Positions 22,823-31,375 are shown, counted from the stretch's first letter. The stretch is DNA of 64,000 bases from Rothia sp035916755 (GCF_035916755.1 NZ_JAYWIX010000006.1:181049-245048), one strand, 5' to 3'. The notes: generated by a model not told the origin, from the sequence alone. Numbers and translations: made by a program.

Positions 22823-24406
22823 TTAGGATGCGTCGCGAGACCCCTGCTTAATGCGGTTGGTAAGCTCTGTGACCTGGTTAAAGATAGGTCGACGCTCCGC
22901 CATGAGGTTACGAATCTTGCGATCTGCGTACATCACGGTGGTATGGTCACGGTCGCCTAGCTCCTGCCCAATACGGGGTAGGGACATATCGGTGAGCTCT
23001 CGCAAGAGGTACATGGCAATCTGACGTGCGTTCACCAGAGTCCGGCTACGGGACTTCGACCGCAGATCATCAATCGTCACATCAAAGTATTCTGCCGTTG
23101 CCTGCAGTACCTGCGATGCCGTGATTTCCTGGGCACCGTCGTCCAGCAACAGATCCTTAAGCACCTGCTCCGCCAGCTGCATGTCCACCGGCTGCCCCTG
23201 CAAGGAAGCAAAAGCGGTCACACGAATCAGCGCGCCCTCCAGCTCACGAATGTTGGTGGAGATGTGCGAGGCAATATATTCCATCACGTCATCGGGCACA
23301 TCAAGACCCTCGTTCTGGGCCTTCTTACTCAGAATCGCGATACGGGTTTCGAGCTCCGGCGGTTGAACATCGGTAATCAAACCCCACTCAAAGCGCGAGC
23401 GCATACGCTCTGCAAAACCGGTCAGCTGCTTGGGCGGCAGATCAGAGGTAATGACCACCTGCTTCTGGTGGTTGTGCAGGGCATTGAAGGTATGAAAGAA
23501 CTCTTCCTGGGTGCTATCTTTCCCAGCCAGGAACTGAATATCGTCGATCAGGAGCATGTCGACATTGCGGTAAATCTGCTTAAAGGTAATACCGTTGTTG
23601 TCGCGAATGGAGTTGATGAAGTCGTTGGTGAACTCTTCAGAATTCACGTAGCGCACCCGCAAACCGGGGTAGAGGCTCTTAGCGTAGTGGCCAATGGCGT
23701 GCAGCAGGTGGGTCTTACCCAGACCCGAGCCGCCGTAGATAAAGAGGGGATTGTAAGCAGACGCCGGGGTTTCGGACACCGCGAAAGCAGCCGCGTGAGC
23801 AAAACGGTTGGACTGGCCAATCACAAAGCTATCGAAGGTGTACTTGGGGTTCAGGCGCGCGGTGGAGTCCCAGGTCTTTACATCCCCCGGCTCCGCAGGG
23901 GCCTCGATTAGCTCGCCTGCCTCAACAGGTTCTTCAAGAGGCTCCATCTCGTGGCTGACCTGGGCAAACTCGGGAGCCGCCGGTGTCTGCCCAAAGGCGG
24001 GGGCAGCATCCGGACGCTGGTGGGCAGCTTCGTCGAAACCGGCGCGGGAAGCCTGCTCCCGCTCAGCGGGTGCAGGGAAAGACGGAGCAGCAGGACGCTC
24101 GGATGCAGGCAGTGCCACCTTCTCGGGAGAATTCTCGAGGCTGGTATCAATAATGAAAGCCTCGGTTACCCCCTGGCCAAAAGTCGCGGTAATAGCCTCC
24201 TGCAGGGTTTCCTTCAGCTCGTGCTGAAAAATATCGCGGGTAAACTCGCTCGGCACCGCAATCAGCAGCACATTACCCATAAAAGCGTGAGGCTGAGCCA
24301 GGCCAATATGCGCGCGGTGACGCTGAGCCACCGAGGTATCTGCCCGCAACAGGGTTACCAGGTGCATCCACTTCTTCTGAAGCTCCGGGTCCATATAATC
24401 GCCCAC
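22823..24406 (-). CDS. dnaA: Chromosomal replication initiator DnaA
   Basis: A 527-residue protein from GTG 24406 with AAAGGAG 5 nt upstream. Domain I lies at ~1-90. An acidic, Ala/Pro-rich domain II linker (~90-190) follows. Domain III has LNPKYTFDSFVIGQSNRFAH, Walker A YGGSGLGKTHLLHAIGHYA (~225-243) and Walker B DMLLIDDIQFLAGKD (~287-301). Domain IV has the DnaA-box-binding signature with RDHTTVMYADRKI near residue 492. It initiates replication by binding DnaA boxes in the two flanking spacers. The linker is unusually long, as in other actinobacteria. Confidence 0.98.
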   Translation of the reverse strand: MGDYMDPELQKKWMHLVTLLRADTSVAQRHRAHIGLAQPHAFMGNVLLIAVPSEFTRDIFQHELKETLQEAITATFGQGVTEAFIIDTSLENSPEKVALPASERPAAPSFPAPAEREQASRAGFDEAAHQRPDAAPAFGQTPAAPEFAQVSHEMEPLEEPVEAGELIEAPAEPGDVKTWDSTARLNPKYTFDSFVIGQSNRFAHAAAFAVSETPASAYNPLFIYGGSGLGKTHLLHAIGHYAKSLYPGLRVRYVNSEEFTNDFINSIRDNNGITFKQIYRNVDMLLIDDIQFLAGKDSTQEEFFHTFNALHNHQKQVVITSDLPPKQLTGFAERMRSRFEWGLITDVQPPELETRIAILSKKAQNEGLDVPDDVMEYIASHISTNIRELEGALIRVTAFASLQGQPVDMQLAEQVLKDLLLDDGAQEITASQVLQATAEYFDVTIDDLRSKSRSRTLVNARQIAMYLLRELTDMSLPRIGQELGDRDHTTVMYADRKIRNLMAERRPIFNQVTELTNRIKQGSRDAS

Positions 24407-24889
24407 TGGCTCTCCTTTAATCTCAGGTCACGCAAAAAACTTACCCACAGCTTAGCCGCAGGGCCCACCGATTTATCACAATGTTATCCACAGGGTGGAA
24501 AACTTGTGATTTAACGAGGGGAGTACCTGTTTACAGTATGTGATTAAACCGCGCACCGCTAGCTCAAAGCCGCAGTTTTTGTAATTTACAACTTTCCCCG
24601 GTGTGCCTGTGGATAACTCTCGCTAGGGCGAGCGCGCTCGCAAGCTATCCACAGGTGTGGGCAAACTCTCCCACCTATCTGTGATTAAAGACCTACCCCT
24701 AGCGGGCTTGACCTTATATCACAACCTCTTCTAGAGTTGTTTAGTCAAAGTGTGCTAGGACTATGCCTATATCTAAGGCCTGATTCCGCCCCTCACGCGG
24801 CGGAGCTAACACACGAGCAAGAAGCGTCAACCTGTTCGAAGAACTGTTGAAAGGTTGGCCCCCGTACCAACCATTTTTGGAGTAACCAA
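24407..24889. promoter_or_regulatory. rpmH-dnaA spacer with DnaA boxes (origin region)
   Basis: 483 bp without a gene. Perfect DnaA boxes TTATCCACA (24484-24492) and TGTGGATAA (24608-24616), and a one-mismatch box CTATCCACA (24645-24653). The last two form an inverted pair, CCTGTGGATA...TATCCACAGG, around a GAGCGCGCTC core. TGTAATTTACA lies at 24580-24590, and TGTGATTAAA recurs. The promoters of dnaA and rpmH must lie here. Two AT-rich blocks at 24560-24600 and 24680-24750 may matter for unwinding. Confidence 0.75.
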
Positions 24890-25027
24890 ATGAGCAAGCG
24901 GACTTTCCAGCCGAATAACCGCCGCCGCGCCAAGAAGCACGGCTTCCGTCTTCGCATGCGCACCCGTGCAGGCCGCGCCATCCTCGCGAACCGTCGTTCA
25001 AAGGGCCGCGCAAGCCTCTCAGCATAA
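24890..25027 (+). CDS. rpmH: 50S ribosomal protein L34
   Basis: A 45-residue, very basic protein from ATG 24890 (TTGGAG upstream) to TAA 25025-25027. It reads MSKRTFQPNNRRRAKKHGFR and ends RRSKGRASLSA, the canonical L34 sequence. It binds 23S rRNA in the large subunit. Its place between dnaA (divergent) and rnpA is conserved in nearly all bacteria and marks the origin. Confidence 0.97.
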   Translation: MSKRTFQPNNRRRAKKHGFRLRMRTRAGRAILANRRSKGRASLSA

Positions 25028-25122
25028 GGCTTCACATCTCCTCGCCTCGGCCTAGCCCCTTGTGCAGGCCAGCGTGATCACGCAGCCCGCCGAGAGACGA
25101 CCGAAAAGACAAAGGAGACTAC

Positions 25123-25485
25123 GTGCTGGCACAACAGCACCGGATGCGAGCTTCGGCTCAATTCTCAGCAACTACACGTTCCGGCGCCCGCTCAGGGCGT
25201 CGGAACTTAGTTCTATATACAGCCAAAACAGGCGAAGAACCAACCATCATCGGTTTCATCGTCTCCAAGGCCGTCGGTAACGCCGTTACCCGCAACAAAA
25301 CCAAGCGACGCCTCCGCGACATCATTGCCCCCTTCGTCGCCGAAAACCCCACCGGCTACCGGGTGGTGGTGCGCGCCCTGCCACCGGCAGCGTCCGCCCC
25401 CTACACCGACCTCGAAACAGACCTGACCAGCGCGCTGGCCACCACCCTCAAAAAACTCGGTGCCACCGCCCGAGAGGAGCTCTAA
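25123..25485 (+). CDS. rnpA: Ribonuclease P protein component
   Basis: A 120-residue basic protein from GTG 25123 with AAAGGAG upstream. The RNR motif region is VGNAVTRNKTKRRLRDI (~47-63) and the start LAQQHRMRASAQFSATTRSG matches the family. It binds the M1 RNA and assists 5' processing of tRNA precursors. It lies 95 nt after rpmH and 3 nt before yidD. Confidence 0.96.
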   Translation: MLAQQHRMRASAQFSATTRSGARSGRRNLVLYTAKTGEEPTIIGFIVSKAVGNAVTRNKTKRRLRDIIAPFVAENPTGYRVVVRALPPAASAPYTDLETDLTSALATTLKKLGATAREEL

Positions 25486-25488
25486 GCC

Positions 25489-25893
25489 ATGAGCACCTCC
25501 CACCAGCACCCCGCCGGGGAGCCCGCGGACGAAGACGTCCTGCTAGATAACGCCCCCCACGAGTTCGTCGTCCCCACCACCATCGTTCAGGCAGCTATCA
25601 CCCTGCCCCAGAACGTCCTCATTGCTTTCATCAAGGTCTACCGCGCCATCGTCTCGCCGCTCTACGGCAACGTCTGCCGGTACTATCCGAGCTGCTCAGC
25701 CTACGGGCTCGAAGCGCTCACTACCCACGGCGCCATACGCGGGCTCTCACTGACCGTCCGCCGCCTACTGCGCTGCCACCCCTGGGCCACCGGAGGCCTC
25801 GACCCTGTTCCACCCGGGCGGCGCACCTTCGCCCCCGGCACCGAACCCAAAATAATACTTCTAAACCACCCGCACCAGCACCTGAACCACTAA
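25489..25893 (+). CDS. yidD: Membrane protein insertion efficiency factor YidD
   Basis: A 134-residue protein. After an N-terminal extension of ~40 residues comes the YidD core: IAFIKVYRAIVSPLYGNVCR, then YYPSCSAYGLEALTTHGAIR and RRLLRCHPWATGGLDPVP. The cysteine-containing CRYYPSCSAY and RCHPW motifs are diagnostic. It is membrane-associated and helps YidC-dependent insertion. It starts 3 nt after rnpA and precedes yidC by 58 nt. Confidence 0.95.
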   Translation: MSTSHQHPAGEPADEDVLLDNAPHEFVVPTTIVQAAITLPQNVLIAFIKVYRAIVSPLYGNVCRYYPSCSAYGLEALTTHGAIRGLSLTVRRLLRCHPWATGGLDPVPPGRRTFAPGTEPKIILLNHPHQHLNH

Positions 25894-25951
25894 CAGGTAC
25901 TGGCTGCAGTCCACCACAACCGGCTCACACACCCGAGCCAGGGAGAGAACT

Positions 25952-26932
25952 ATGTTCGACATCATTCTCTGGCCCTTCAAATGGATCGTCTCTGCGATTC
26001 TCTGGGCATTCCACGAACTCTTCACCGCAATCGGCATGGACCCCGCGTCCGGTGTCACCTGGGTACTAGCCATCATCGGCCTGACCCTGGTCATGCGAAC
26101 CCTCACCATCCCGCTCTTCATGAAGCAGATCAAGGCCATGCGCGGCATGCAGGAACTGCAGCCCGAACTAGCCAAGCTTCAGGCTAAGTACAAGGGCAAG
26201 ACCGACCAGCTCTCCCGCCAGGCCATGGCCCAGGAGCAGATGGAACTCTACCGCCGCACCGGCTCCAACCCCCTCGCCTCCTGCCTCCCCATCCTGGTCC
26301 AGATGCCCATCTTCTTCGGCCTCTTCCAGGTGCTCAACGGCGTACCCAGCGCAGCTGCCAACAACGAGAGCATCCTGATGCTCTCCAACGACAAGGTTGA
26401 GCAGTTCAACGACGCCTACATCTTCGGTGCCCCCCTCTTCTCCACCATGCTGCGCCCCGGCGACGGTAACCACGCCGCCACCATCATCATCGCCGCCATC
26501 ATGGTTGTGCTCATGAGCGCCACCCAGTTCTATATCACCAAGCAGCTCTCTGTGAAGAACATGTCGGACGCCGCCAAGCAGTCCCCCATATACCGCCAGC
26601 AGCAGATCATGCTCTACGTGCTGCCCCTCATCTTCGCCATCTCGGGTATCAACTTCCCCCTGGGCGTGCTCGTCTACTGGACCGTCTCCAACTTCTGGTC
26701 ACTGGGCCAGCAGTACTGGGTTATCAAGAACAACCCCACCCCCGGTTCTCAGGCCGAGCGTGAGCTCAACGAGCGCCGTGCCGCCAAGGGTCTGCCCCCC
26801 GTTGGTAAGACCAAGGAACAGCACGAAGCTGAGCTCGAAGCCCAGCGTGAACGTGCCAACCGCGGCCAGCGTCAGCAGCCTATGAGCAAGAAGCGCCAAA
26901 AGCAGCAGAACAAGCAGAACAAGAAGAAATAG
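25952..26932 (+). CDS. yidC: Membrane protein insertase YidC/Oxa1
   Basis: A 326-residue membrane protein without lipobox. Five hydrophobic segments are seen, starting with IILWPFKWIVSAILWAFHEL. The conserved cytoplasmic loop LFMKQIKAMRGMQELQPELA (~45-65) and RTGSNPLASCLPILVQMPIF (~105-125) identify the Oxa1/YidC superfamily; the C-terminal tail is Lys/Gln-rich (KKRQKQQNKQNKKK) and likely contacts the ribosome. It inserts and folds membrane proteins with or without SecYEG. Confidence 0.96.
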   Translation: MFDIILWPFKWIVSAILWAFHELFTAIGMDPASGVTWVLAIIGLTLVMRTLTIPLFMKQIKAMRGMQELQPELAKLQAKYKGKTDQLSRQAMAQEQMELYRRTGSNPLASCLPILVQMPIFFGLFQVLNGVPSAAANNESILMLSNDKVEQFNDAYIFGAPLFSTMLRPGDGNHAATIIIAAIMVVLMSATQFYITKQLSVKNMSDAAKQSPIYRQQQIMLYVLPLIFAISGINFPLGVLVYWTVSNFWSLGQQYWVIKNNPTPGSQAERELNERRAAKGLPPVGKTKEQHEAELEAQRERANRGQRQQPMSKKRQKQQNKQNKKK

Positions 26933-26953
26933 CGGCAGCTACAGGAGGAACCC

Positions 26954-27484
26954 ATGACTGAAGCCTACGAAGAAACCGCCGCAGACAGCGTCCTTGAAGA
27001 CGCCGTAGAGCAGGGCTTTGAGGACGAAGGTGACATCGCCGCCGACTACCTCGAAGAACTTCTCGACATCGCAGACATCGACGGCGACATCGACATCGAG
27101 GTGCGCAACGGCCGCACCTACCTCTCGGTCGTTACTGAGGACGGCAACAACACCGAGCTCACAGCCCTCGTGGGCGAGGACGGCGAAGTGCTGGACGCCC
27201 TGCAGGAGCTCGTGCGCCTCTCGGTACTCGCTGCCACCGGCCAGCGCACCCGCCTGATTCTGGATATCGCTGAGCACCGTGCCGGCCGCCAGAAGGCCCT
27301 CGTTGACATGGCAGAGACCGCCATTGCCCGTGTCAAAGAAACCGGCGACGAGGTACACCTGGAGCCCCTGGGCTCCTACGAGCGTAAGCTCGTACACGAC
27401 ATCGTGGCAGCCCACGGTCTCTACTCAGAGTCAGAAGGAGCTGGCCCCGACCGTCACATCGTCATCATGCCGGCGGAGGACTAA
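26954..27484 (+). CDS. khpB: RNA-binding protein KhpB/Jag with KH and R3H domains
   Basis: A 176-residue acidic protein. A KH-like segment spans VRNGRTYLSVVTEDGNNTEL and LVGEDGEVLDALQELVRLSV (~50-100). A C-terminal R3H motif follows, with VHLEPLGSYERKLVHDIVAA (~135-154; E-R-K...H pattern). KhpB acts with KhpA as an RNA chaperone. The first ~40 residues are very acidic and lack the Jag-N domain of firmicutes. It starts 21 nt after yidC and ends 3 nt before rsmG. Confidence 0.92.
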   Translation: MTEAYEETAADSVLEDAVEQGFEDEGDIAADYLEELLDIADIDGDIDIEVRNGRTYLSVVTEDGNNTELTALVGEDGEVLDALQELVRLSVLAATGQRTRLILDIAEHRAGRQKALVDMAETAIARVKETGDEVHLEPLGSYERKLVHDIVAAHGLYSESEGAGPDRHIVIMPAED

Positions 27485-27487
27485 ACC

Positions 27488-28138
27488 ATGAGCGAAGCAA
27501 CCACCGACCTTCCCGAACTGGCCGGCCCTACCCTGGTAGCTGCCGACCAGATCTTCGGTGACCGCCTGCCCCTGGCAGAACGCTACGTGGAGCACCTGGC
27601 TACCAGCGGCATCGAACGCGGCCTGATTGGCCCCCGCGAGGTTCCCCGCCTCTGGGAGCGCCACGTGCTCAACTGCGCCGTGGTTGAGGAGTTCATCGAG
27701 GACGGCGCCCGCGTCGCCGACGTGGGCTCAGGGGCGGGCCTTCCCGGCCTCTGCCTGGCCATTGCCCGCCCCGACCTCAAACTGACCCTCATCGAGCCCC
27801 TGGAGCGCCGCGTCATCTGGCTAGCTGAGGTTATGGACGACCTCGGGCTGGATAACGTCGAGATCCTGCGCTCCCGCGCTGAGCAGGCCGTGGGGCAGGT
27901 TGAGGCTGACTATGTGACCGCCCGCGCCGTTTCTGCCCTGGTAGGCCTGCTGGACATCACCCTGCCGATTCTGCGCGGCACCGGCCAGCTGCTAGCCCTC
28001 AAGGGCCGTAGCGCGGCTGACGAGATCACCAAGGCTAAGAAGAAGCTCAACAAGTACGGCGCTCGCGAGACCGAAATTCTGGTCGCTGGCGAGACCCTGC
28101 TCGAAGAGCCCACCACCGTGGTGCGAGTAAGCCTCTAG
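27488..28138 (+). CDS. rsmG: 16S rRNA (guanine-N7)-methyltransferase RsmG
   Basis: A 216-residue enzyme. The SAM-binding motif ARVADVGSGAGLPGLCLAIA is at ~75-94, followed by LTLIEPLERRVIWLAEVMDD (motif II). PREVPRLWERHVLNCAVV upstream is typical of RsmG. It methylates G527 of 16S rRNA; loss gives low-level streptomycin resistance in other species. It is the last gene of the rpmH-rsmG unit before the terminator at 28159-28195. Confidence 0.95.
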   Translation: MSEATTDLPELAGPTLVAADQIFGDRLPLAERYVEHLATSGIERGLIGPREVPRLWERHVLNCAVVEEFIEDGARVADVGSGAGLPGLCLAIARPDLKLTLIEPLERRVIWLAEVMDDLGLDNVEILRSRAEQAVGQVEADYVTARAVSALVGLLDITLPILRGTGQLLALKGRSAADEITKAKKKLNKYGARETEILVAGETLLEEPTTVVRVSL

Positions 28139-28158
28139 GCTTTAGACCAGGACGGCAC

Positions 28159-28195
28159 AGCCCGGCTTCCCCGTAGAGGGAAGCCGGGCTTTTTA
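28159..28195 (+). terminator. Terminator of the rnpA-rsmG unit
   Basis: AGCCCGGCTTCCC (28159-28171) and its exact complement (28178-28190), followed by TTTTTATTT. A strong rho-independent terminator. Confidence 0.9.
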
Positions 28196-28203
28196 TTTGG
28201 GAC

Positions 28204-28725
28204 CTATCGGGGGTCTCTTCTGAAAATGAACTCGTAGTCTTGAGTGGAGCCGACCGTGAAATAGTAGTCACCAACGCGCTCAAAACCGTAGCGCTGGTAG
28301 AGGCGCTGGGCACCGTAGTTCTCAGACCAGACCCCCAGCCAGAGGGAACGGTCGGGGTGCTCGCGCTCCAGCCATTCCAGGGCTGTCTCCAGCAGTCTGG
28401 TGCCCACTCCTGAGCCCTGCTGGTCCGCTAAGACGTAGAGGCGTTTGAGTTCGCCGTCCTGGTCGCTGCAATCAGGGTGGGGGAGACCGGCAGGGCCTGC
28501 CATGACGTAGCCCAGCGGGCTGCCAGCGTCCGTATCTTCTGCCAGCCAGATAGCGGTGCGGAGGTCTGTGAGATGGGCGAGGTAGTTTTCGGCGGTGTAG
28601 GTGGTGGAGAGGTAGTGCTCTAGGTCTTCGGGTGGGTAGTAGTTGAAGGTCTGCGCATAGGTGGTGGCAGACAGGGTTGCTAGAGTCTGGGCATCGCGGG
28701 GGATGGCTCTGCGAATGGTGATCAT
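28204..28725 (-). CDS. GNAT-family N-acetyltransferase
   Basis: A 173-residue protein beginning MITIRRAIPRDAQTLATLSA. The acetyl-CoA loop is seen in LKRLYVLADQQGSGVGTRLL (~95-115; Q-x-G-S-G-V-G variant of Q/RxxGxG/A). SLWLGVWSENYGAQRLYQRYGFERVG carries the usual AxxxYxxxGF segment. The acetyl acceptor is unknown. It is transcribed against rsmG, ending 9 nt past the shared terminator; the parS site at 28753 lies just upstream of its start. Confidence 0.85.
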   Translation of the reverse strand: MITIRRAIPRDAQTLATLSATTYAQTFNYYPPEDLEHYLSTTYTAENYLAHLTDLRTAIWLAEDTDAGSPLGYVMAGPAGLPHPDCSDQDGELKRLYVLADQQGSGVGTRLLETALEWLEREHPDRSLWLGVWSENYGAQRLYQRYGFERVGDYYFTVGSTQDYEFIFRRDPR

Positions 28726-28752
28726 GGTCAGTGATTATAGGGGTGTGCAAAG

Positions 28753-28768
28753 TGTTTCACGTGAAACA
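28753..28768. promoter_or_regulatory. parS: parS site 1
   Basis: A perfect TGTTTCACGTGAAACA in the spacer upstream of the acetyltransferase gene, 137 bp before parA. Confidence 0.95.
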
Positions 28769-28889
28769 TGGGTTTTTATCTGTAAAACAACTCAATTATG
28801 GTGTTTATTTTTCGATGTTTCGAGAGGTGGGGGAGAGCGGGTAACCTTAGATAAGCGAGACCACCACACCTACCGAGGGAGCATAGCCG

Positions 28890-29897
28890 GTGTCTACCAT
28901 CTCCAATATCCCCGACTTTGGGCTGCCACCTGAACCCCAGGACGCCCTGGCCAAACCTGACCGAGGCTCACATGTTTCACGTGAAACACGCGAAAAATTG
29001 GAGCGCACTGACGCCGCGGCCGCCCAGAATAACCCCATCACTCAGCAGGCCCGCTCGGCCAAGCAGCAGTTTGAAGAGCTGGCCAGCGAGACCCTGAGCC
29101 GCCCCCGCGAAACCCGCATCTTCACCATCTCCAACCAGAAGGGTGGGGTGGGTAAAACATCAACAGCAGTCAACCTGGCTGCGGCGCTTGCCCTCAAAGG
29201 TATGAACGTGCTGGTTATCGACAACGACCCCCAGGGTAATGCCTCTACCGCGCTGGGCATAGAACACGGGGTGGAAGTTCCCTCTACCTACGATGTGTTG
29301 ATCGACGACAAGCCCCTGGCAGATATTGTGCAGCCCTGCCCCGATGTCGAAAACCTCTGGTGTGCTCCAGCCAATATCGATCTTGCCGGAGCCGAGATCG
29401 AGCTGGTTTCTATGGTGGCTCGAGAGACCCGTTTGAAGACCGCTGTCTCTGATTATGCTGCTGCTCGAGAGGCTGCCGGACTGCCGCGTCTGGACTATAT
29501 CTTTATCGACTGCCCACCCTCCCTGGGGCTGCTCACCATCAATGCCTTCTGTGCCGCCCGGGAAGTACTCATCCCCATTCAGTGTGAGTACTACGCCCTA
29601 GAGGGGCTGAGCCAGCTGCTCAAAAATATTGGCATGATTCAAAAGCACCTCAACTCTGAGCTGCACATCAGCACTATCTTGCTCACCATGTACGACGGCC
29701 GCACCAACCTCTCATCTCAGGTAGCTGACGAAGTGCGTGAACACTTCCCTGAGCAGGTGCTTGAAACCGCTATTCCCCGCTCTGTGCGCATCTCTGAATC
29801 TCCCAGCTACCAGCAAACCGTGATGAGCTATGACCCCGCATCACCCGGTGCCGTGGCCTATCTAAAGGCTGCTATGGAGATGGCAAAAAGAGTGTAA
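28890..29897 (+). CDS. parA: Chromosome partitioning ATPase ParA (Soj)
   Basis: A 335-residue protein from GTG 28890. The deviant Walker A FTISNQKGGVGKTSTAVNLA is at ~79-98, the A' region includes VIDNDPQGNASTALGIEHG, and YIFIDCPPSLGLLTINAF is Walker B. ParA binds DNA non-specifically with ATP and moves ParB-parS complexes. The ~75-residue N-terminal extension is long for the family and encodes HVSRETREK, because a perfect parS site lies inside the coding sequence. A different start nearer residue 70 cannot be excluded. The parA-parB spacer contains a structured repeat. Confidence 0.95.
   Translation: MSTISNIPDFGLPPEPQDALAKPDRGSHVSRETREKLERTDAAAAQNNPITQQARSAKQQFEELASETLSRPRETRIFTISNQKGGVGKTSTAVNLAAALALKGMNVLVIDNDPQGNASTALGIEHGVEVPSTYDVLIDDKPLADIVQPCPDVENLWCAPANIDLAGAEIELVSMVARETRLKTAVSDYAAAREAAGLPRLDYIFIDCPPSLGLLTINAFCAAREVLIPIQCEYYALEGLSQLLKNIGMIQKHLNSELHISTILLTMYDGRTNLSSQVADEVREHFPEQVLETAIPRSVRISESPSYQQTVMSYDPASPGAVAYLKAAMEMAKRV
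28973..28988. promoter_or_regulatory. parS: parS site 2, inside parA
   Basis: A perfect TGTTTCACGTGAAACA within the 5' coding region of parA; it is translated as part of HVSRET. Confidence 0.95.
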
Positions 29898-29943
29898 ACA
29901 CCATTTCTGCGATGTTTTAATAAATATCTAGAGAAAGGCAAAA

Positions 29944-30040
29944 GCAGGCTCGCAGCGAAGCTGCTGGCTCGGCGGCTGGCGTGAATCGCTTGTGAGCGTC
30001 AGCGAACCAGCGAGAGGGTCGGCAGCGAGCGTGAGCCTGC
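29944..30040 (+). repeat. 97-nt structured intergenic repeat, copy A
   Basis: The ends GCAGGCTC and GAGCCTGC pair; an inner hairpin is formed by GCTGGCG/CGTCAGC. The reverse complement matches 61402-61500 at roughly 80 percent by eye, with paired changes in the terminal stem. It sits between parA and parB with no open reading frame. It may be a dispersed mobile-type repeat or an RNA element. Confidence 0.75.
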
Positions 30041-30070
30041 GTAGCCTTTCGAAAAAGCTCAGTAAGAATG

Positions 30071-30100
30071 ACGGCGCCTTGTGCTTGAACAGGGCGCCGT
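30071..30100 (+). terminator. Hairpin in the parA-parB spacer
   Basis: ACGGCGCCTTGT pairs with ACAGGGCGCCGT (12 bp, one G-T pair, loop GCTTGA). No T-run follows, so it may be an attenuator or processing site rather than a terminator. Confidence 0.4.
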
Positions 30101-30167
30101 TGGTCTATGCGGGGGAGTTGACTCCACTAGACTTGGGTGAGGAAAACTTTTGAGTACGGAGGTCAAC

Positions 30168-31277
30168 GTGGCAGAGAAGAAACGCGGTCTAGGTCGTGGC
30201 TTGGGAGCTCTCATTCCAGAGAGCACTAAGCCCCCGGTGGAGCAGAAAAGCACCGAGTCGGTAGAGAGTGAACAGCTAGATCTGGGTCTAGGTGTAGAGG
30301 CTCCTGCCCCCGCCCAGAAGAGCGTTTCACGTGAAACATCAAAGAAGAAGCGGGCAGACATGGGAGCTGCCCTGCGCACCGCAACCGGTTCCCGGCGTCC
30401 TGTCGATTTCTTCTTTGGTGACGAGACTGCCGCCGCAGGCGATGGTCTGGTGCCTGTGCCCGGTGCTGATTTTGCTACCCTCAACGTCACCGATATCCAC
30501 CCTAACCGTAAGCAGCCCCGTACCGACTTTGACGAGCACGATATGCAGGAGCTGGTGCATTCCATCAAGGAAATCGGCGTACTGCAGCCAATTGTTGTGC
30601 GCCCCAGCCGGGAGAGTGGCGCTGAAAAGTACGAACTTATTATGGGTGAGCGTCGCTGGCGCGCTACCCAGCGTGCGGGCCTGACCACTATTCCGGCGAT
30701 TATTCGTGAGACCCAGGACGAAGACCTGCTGCGGGACGCCCTGCTAGAGAACCTGCACCGGTCGCAGCTTAATCCCATTGAAGAAGCTGCCGCCTACCAG
30801 CAGCTCTTGGAAGAGTTTGGAACCACCCAGGAGCAGCTGGCCCAGCGTATCGGTCGTTCTCGCCCGCAGATTTCAAATACTATCCGCCTGCTGAAGCTGC
30901 CTGCCCTGGTTCAGCGCCGGGTTGCTGCCGGTACCATCTCTTCAGGCCATGCCCGTGCCCTACTGGGACTGAAAAAGGCCGCTGACATTGAGACTCTGGC
31001 CCAGAAAATTGTCAATGAGGGTCTATCTGTGCGCGCCGTTGAAGAGCTCGTAGCTGCAGGATCTTCGGCAGAGCCCAAGTACACCAAGAAGAGCGCCAAG
31101 GTTCAGGATCACTCTGAACGACTGGACTATCTGGCAGATGCCCTCGCAGACAAGCTGGATACCAACGTCAAAATCAATCTGGGAGCCCGTAAGGGCAAGA
31201 TGACCATTGAGTTCGCCTCGGTGGATGACCTCAATCGAATTCTTGACATCATTGATCCCAAGCTCAAGAAAAAGTAG
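30168..31277 (+). CDS. parB: Chromosome partitioning protein ParB (Spo0J)
   Basis: A 369-residue protein. GTG 30168 is chosen because GGAGG at 30158-30162 fits it and the protein then begins VAEKKRGLGRGLGALIP, the conserved ParB start that stimulates ParA. The CTP-binding N-domain has IHPNRKQPRTDFDEHDMQEL, GVLQPIVVRPS and the GERRWRA box (ELIMGERRWRATQRAGLTTI). The helix-turn-helix is LAQRIGRSRPQISNTIRLLK, followed by the dimerisation C-terminus. A long linker (~20-90) includes a degenerate parS site in its DNA. It binds parS clusters and loads onto DNA as a CTP-dependent clamp. Confidence 0.97.
   Translation: MAEKKRGLGRGLGALIPESTKPPVEQKSTESVESEQLDLGLGVEAPAPAQKSVSRETSKKKRADMGAALRTATGSRRPVDFFFGDETAAAGDGLVPVPGADFATLNVTDIHPNRKQPRTDFDEHDMQELVHSIKEIGVLQPIVVRPSRESGAEKYELIMGERRWRATQRAGLTTIPAIIRETQDEDLLRDALLENLHRSQLNPIEEAAAYQQLLEEFGTTQEQLAQRIGRSRPQISNTIRLLKLPALVQRRVAAGTISSGHARALLGLKKAADIETLAQKIVNEGLSVRAVEELVAAGSSAEPKYTKKSAKVQDHSERLDYLADALADKLDTNVKINLGARKGKMTIEFASVDDLNRILDIIDPKLKKK
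30323..30338. promoter_or_regulatory. parS: parS site 3, inside parB (one mismatch)
   Basis: CGTTTCACGTGAAACA, 15 of 16 bases of the perfect site; translated as SVSRET in the ParB linker. Confidence 0.85.
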
Positions 31278-31320
31278 GGGAGCGGCCAACTTGGACTGGT
31301 TAGCTTACCCATAAGACCTG

Positions 31321-31355
31321 GAATCGGCACCTGCTCCAAAAGCTGGTGCCGATTC
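31321..31355 (+). terminator. Terminator of parB
   Basis: GAATCGGCACC (31321-31331) and GGTGCCGATTC (31345-31355) form an 11-bp perfect stem followed by TTTAT. Confidence 0.8.
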
Positions 31356-31359
31356 TTTA

Positions 31360-31375
31360 TGTTTCACGTGAAACA
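31360..31375. promoter_or_regulatory. parS: parS site 4
   Basis: A perfect TGTTTCACGTGAAACA directly behind the parB terminator. Confidence 0.95.
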
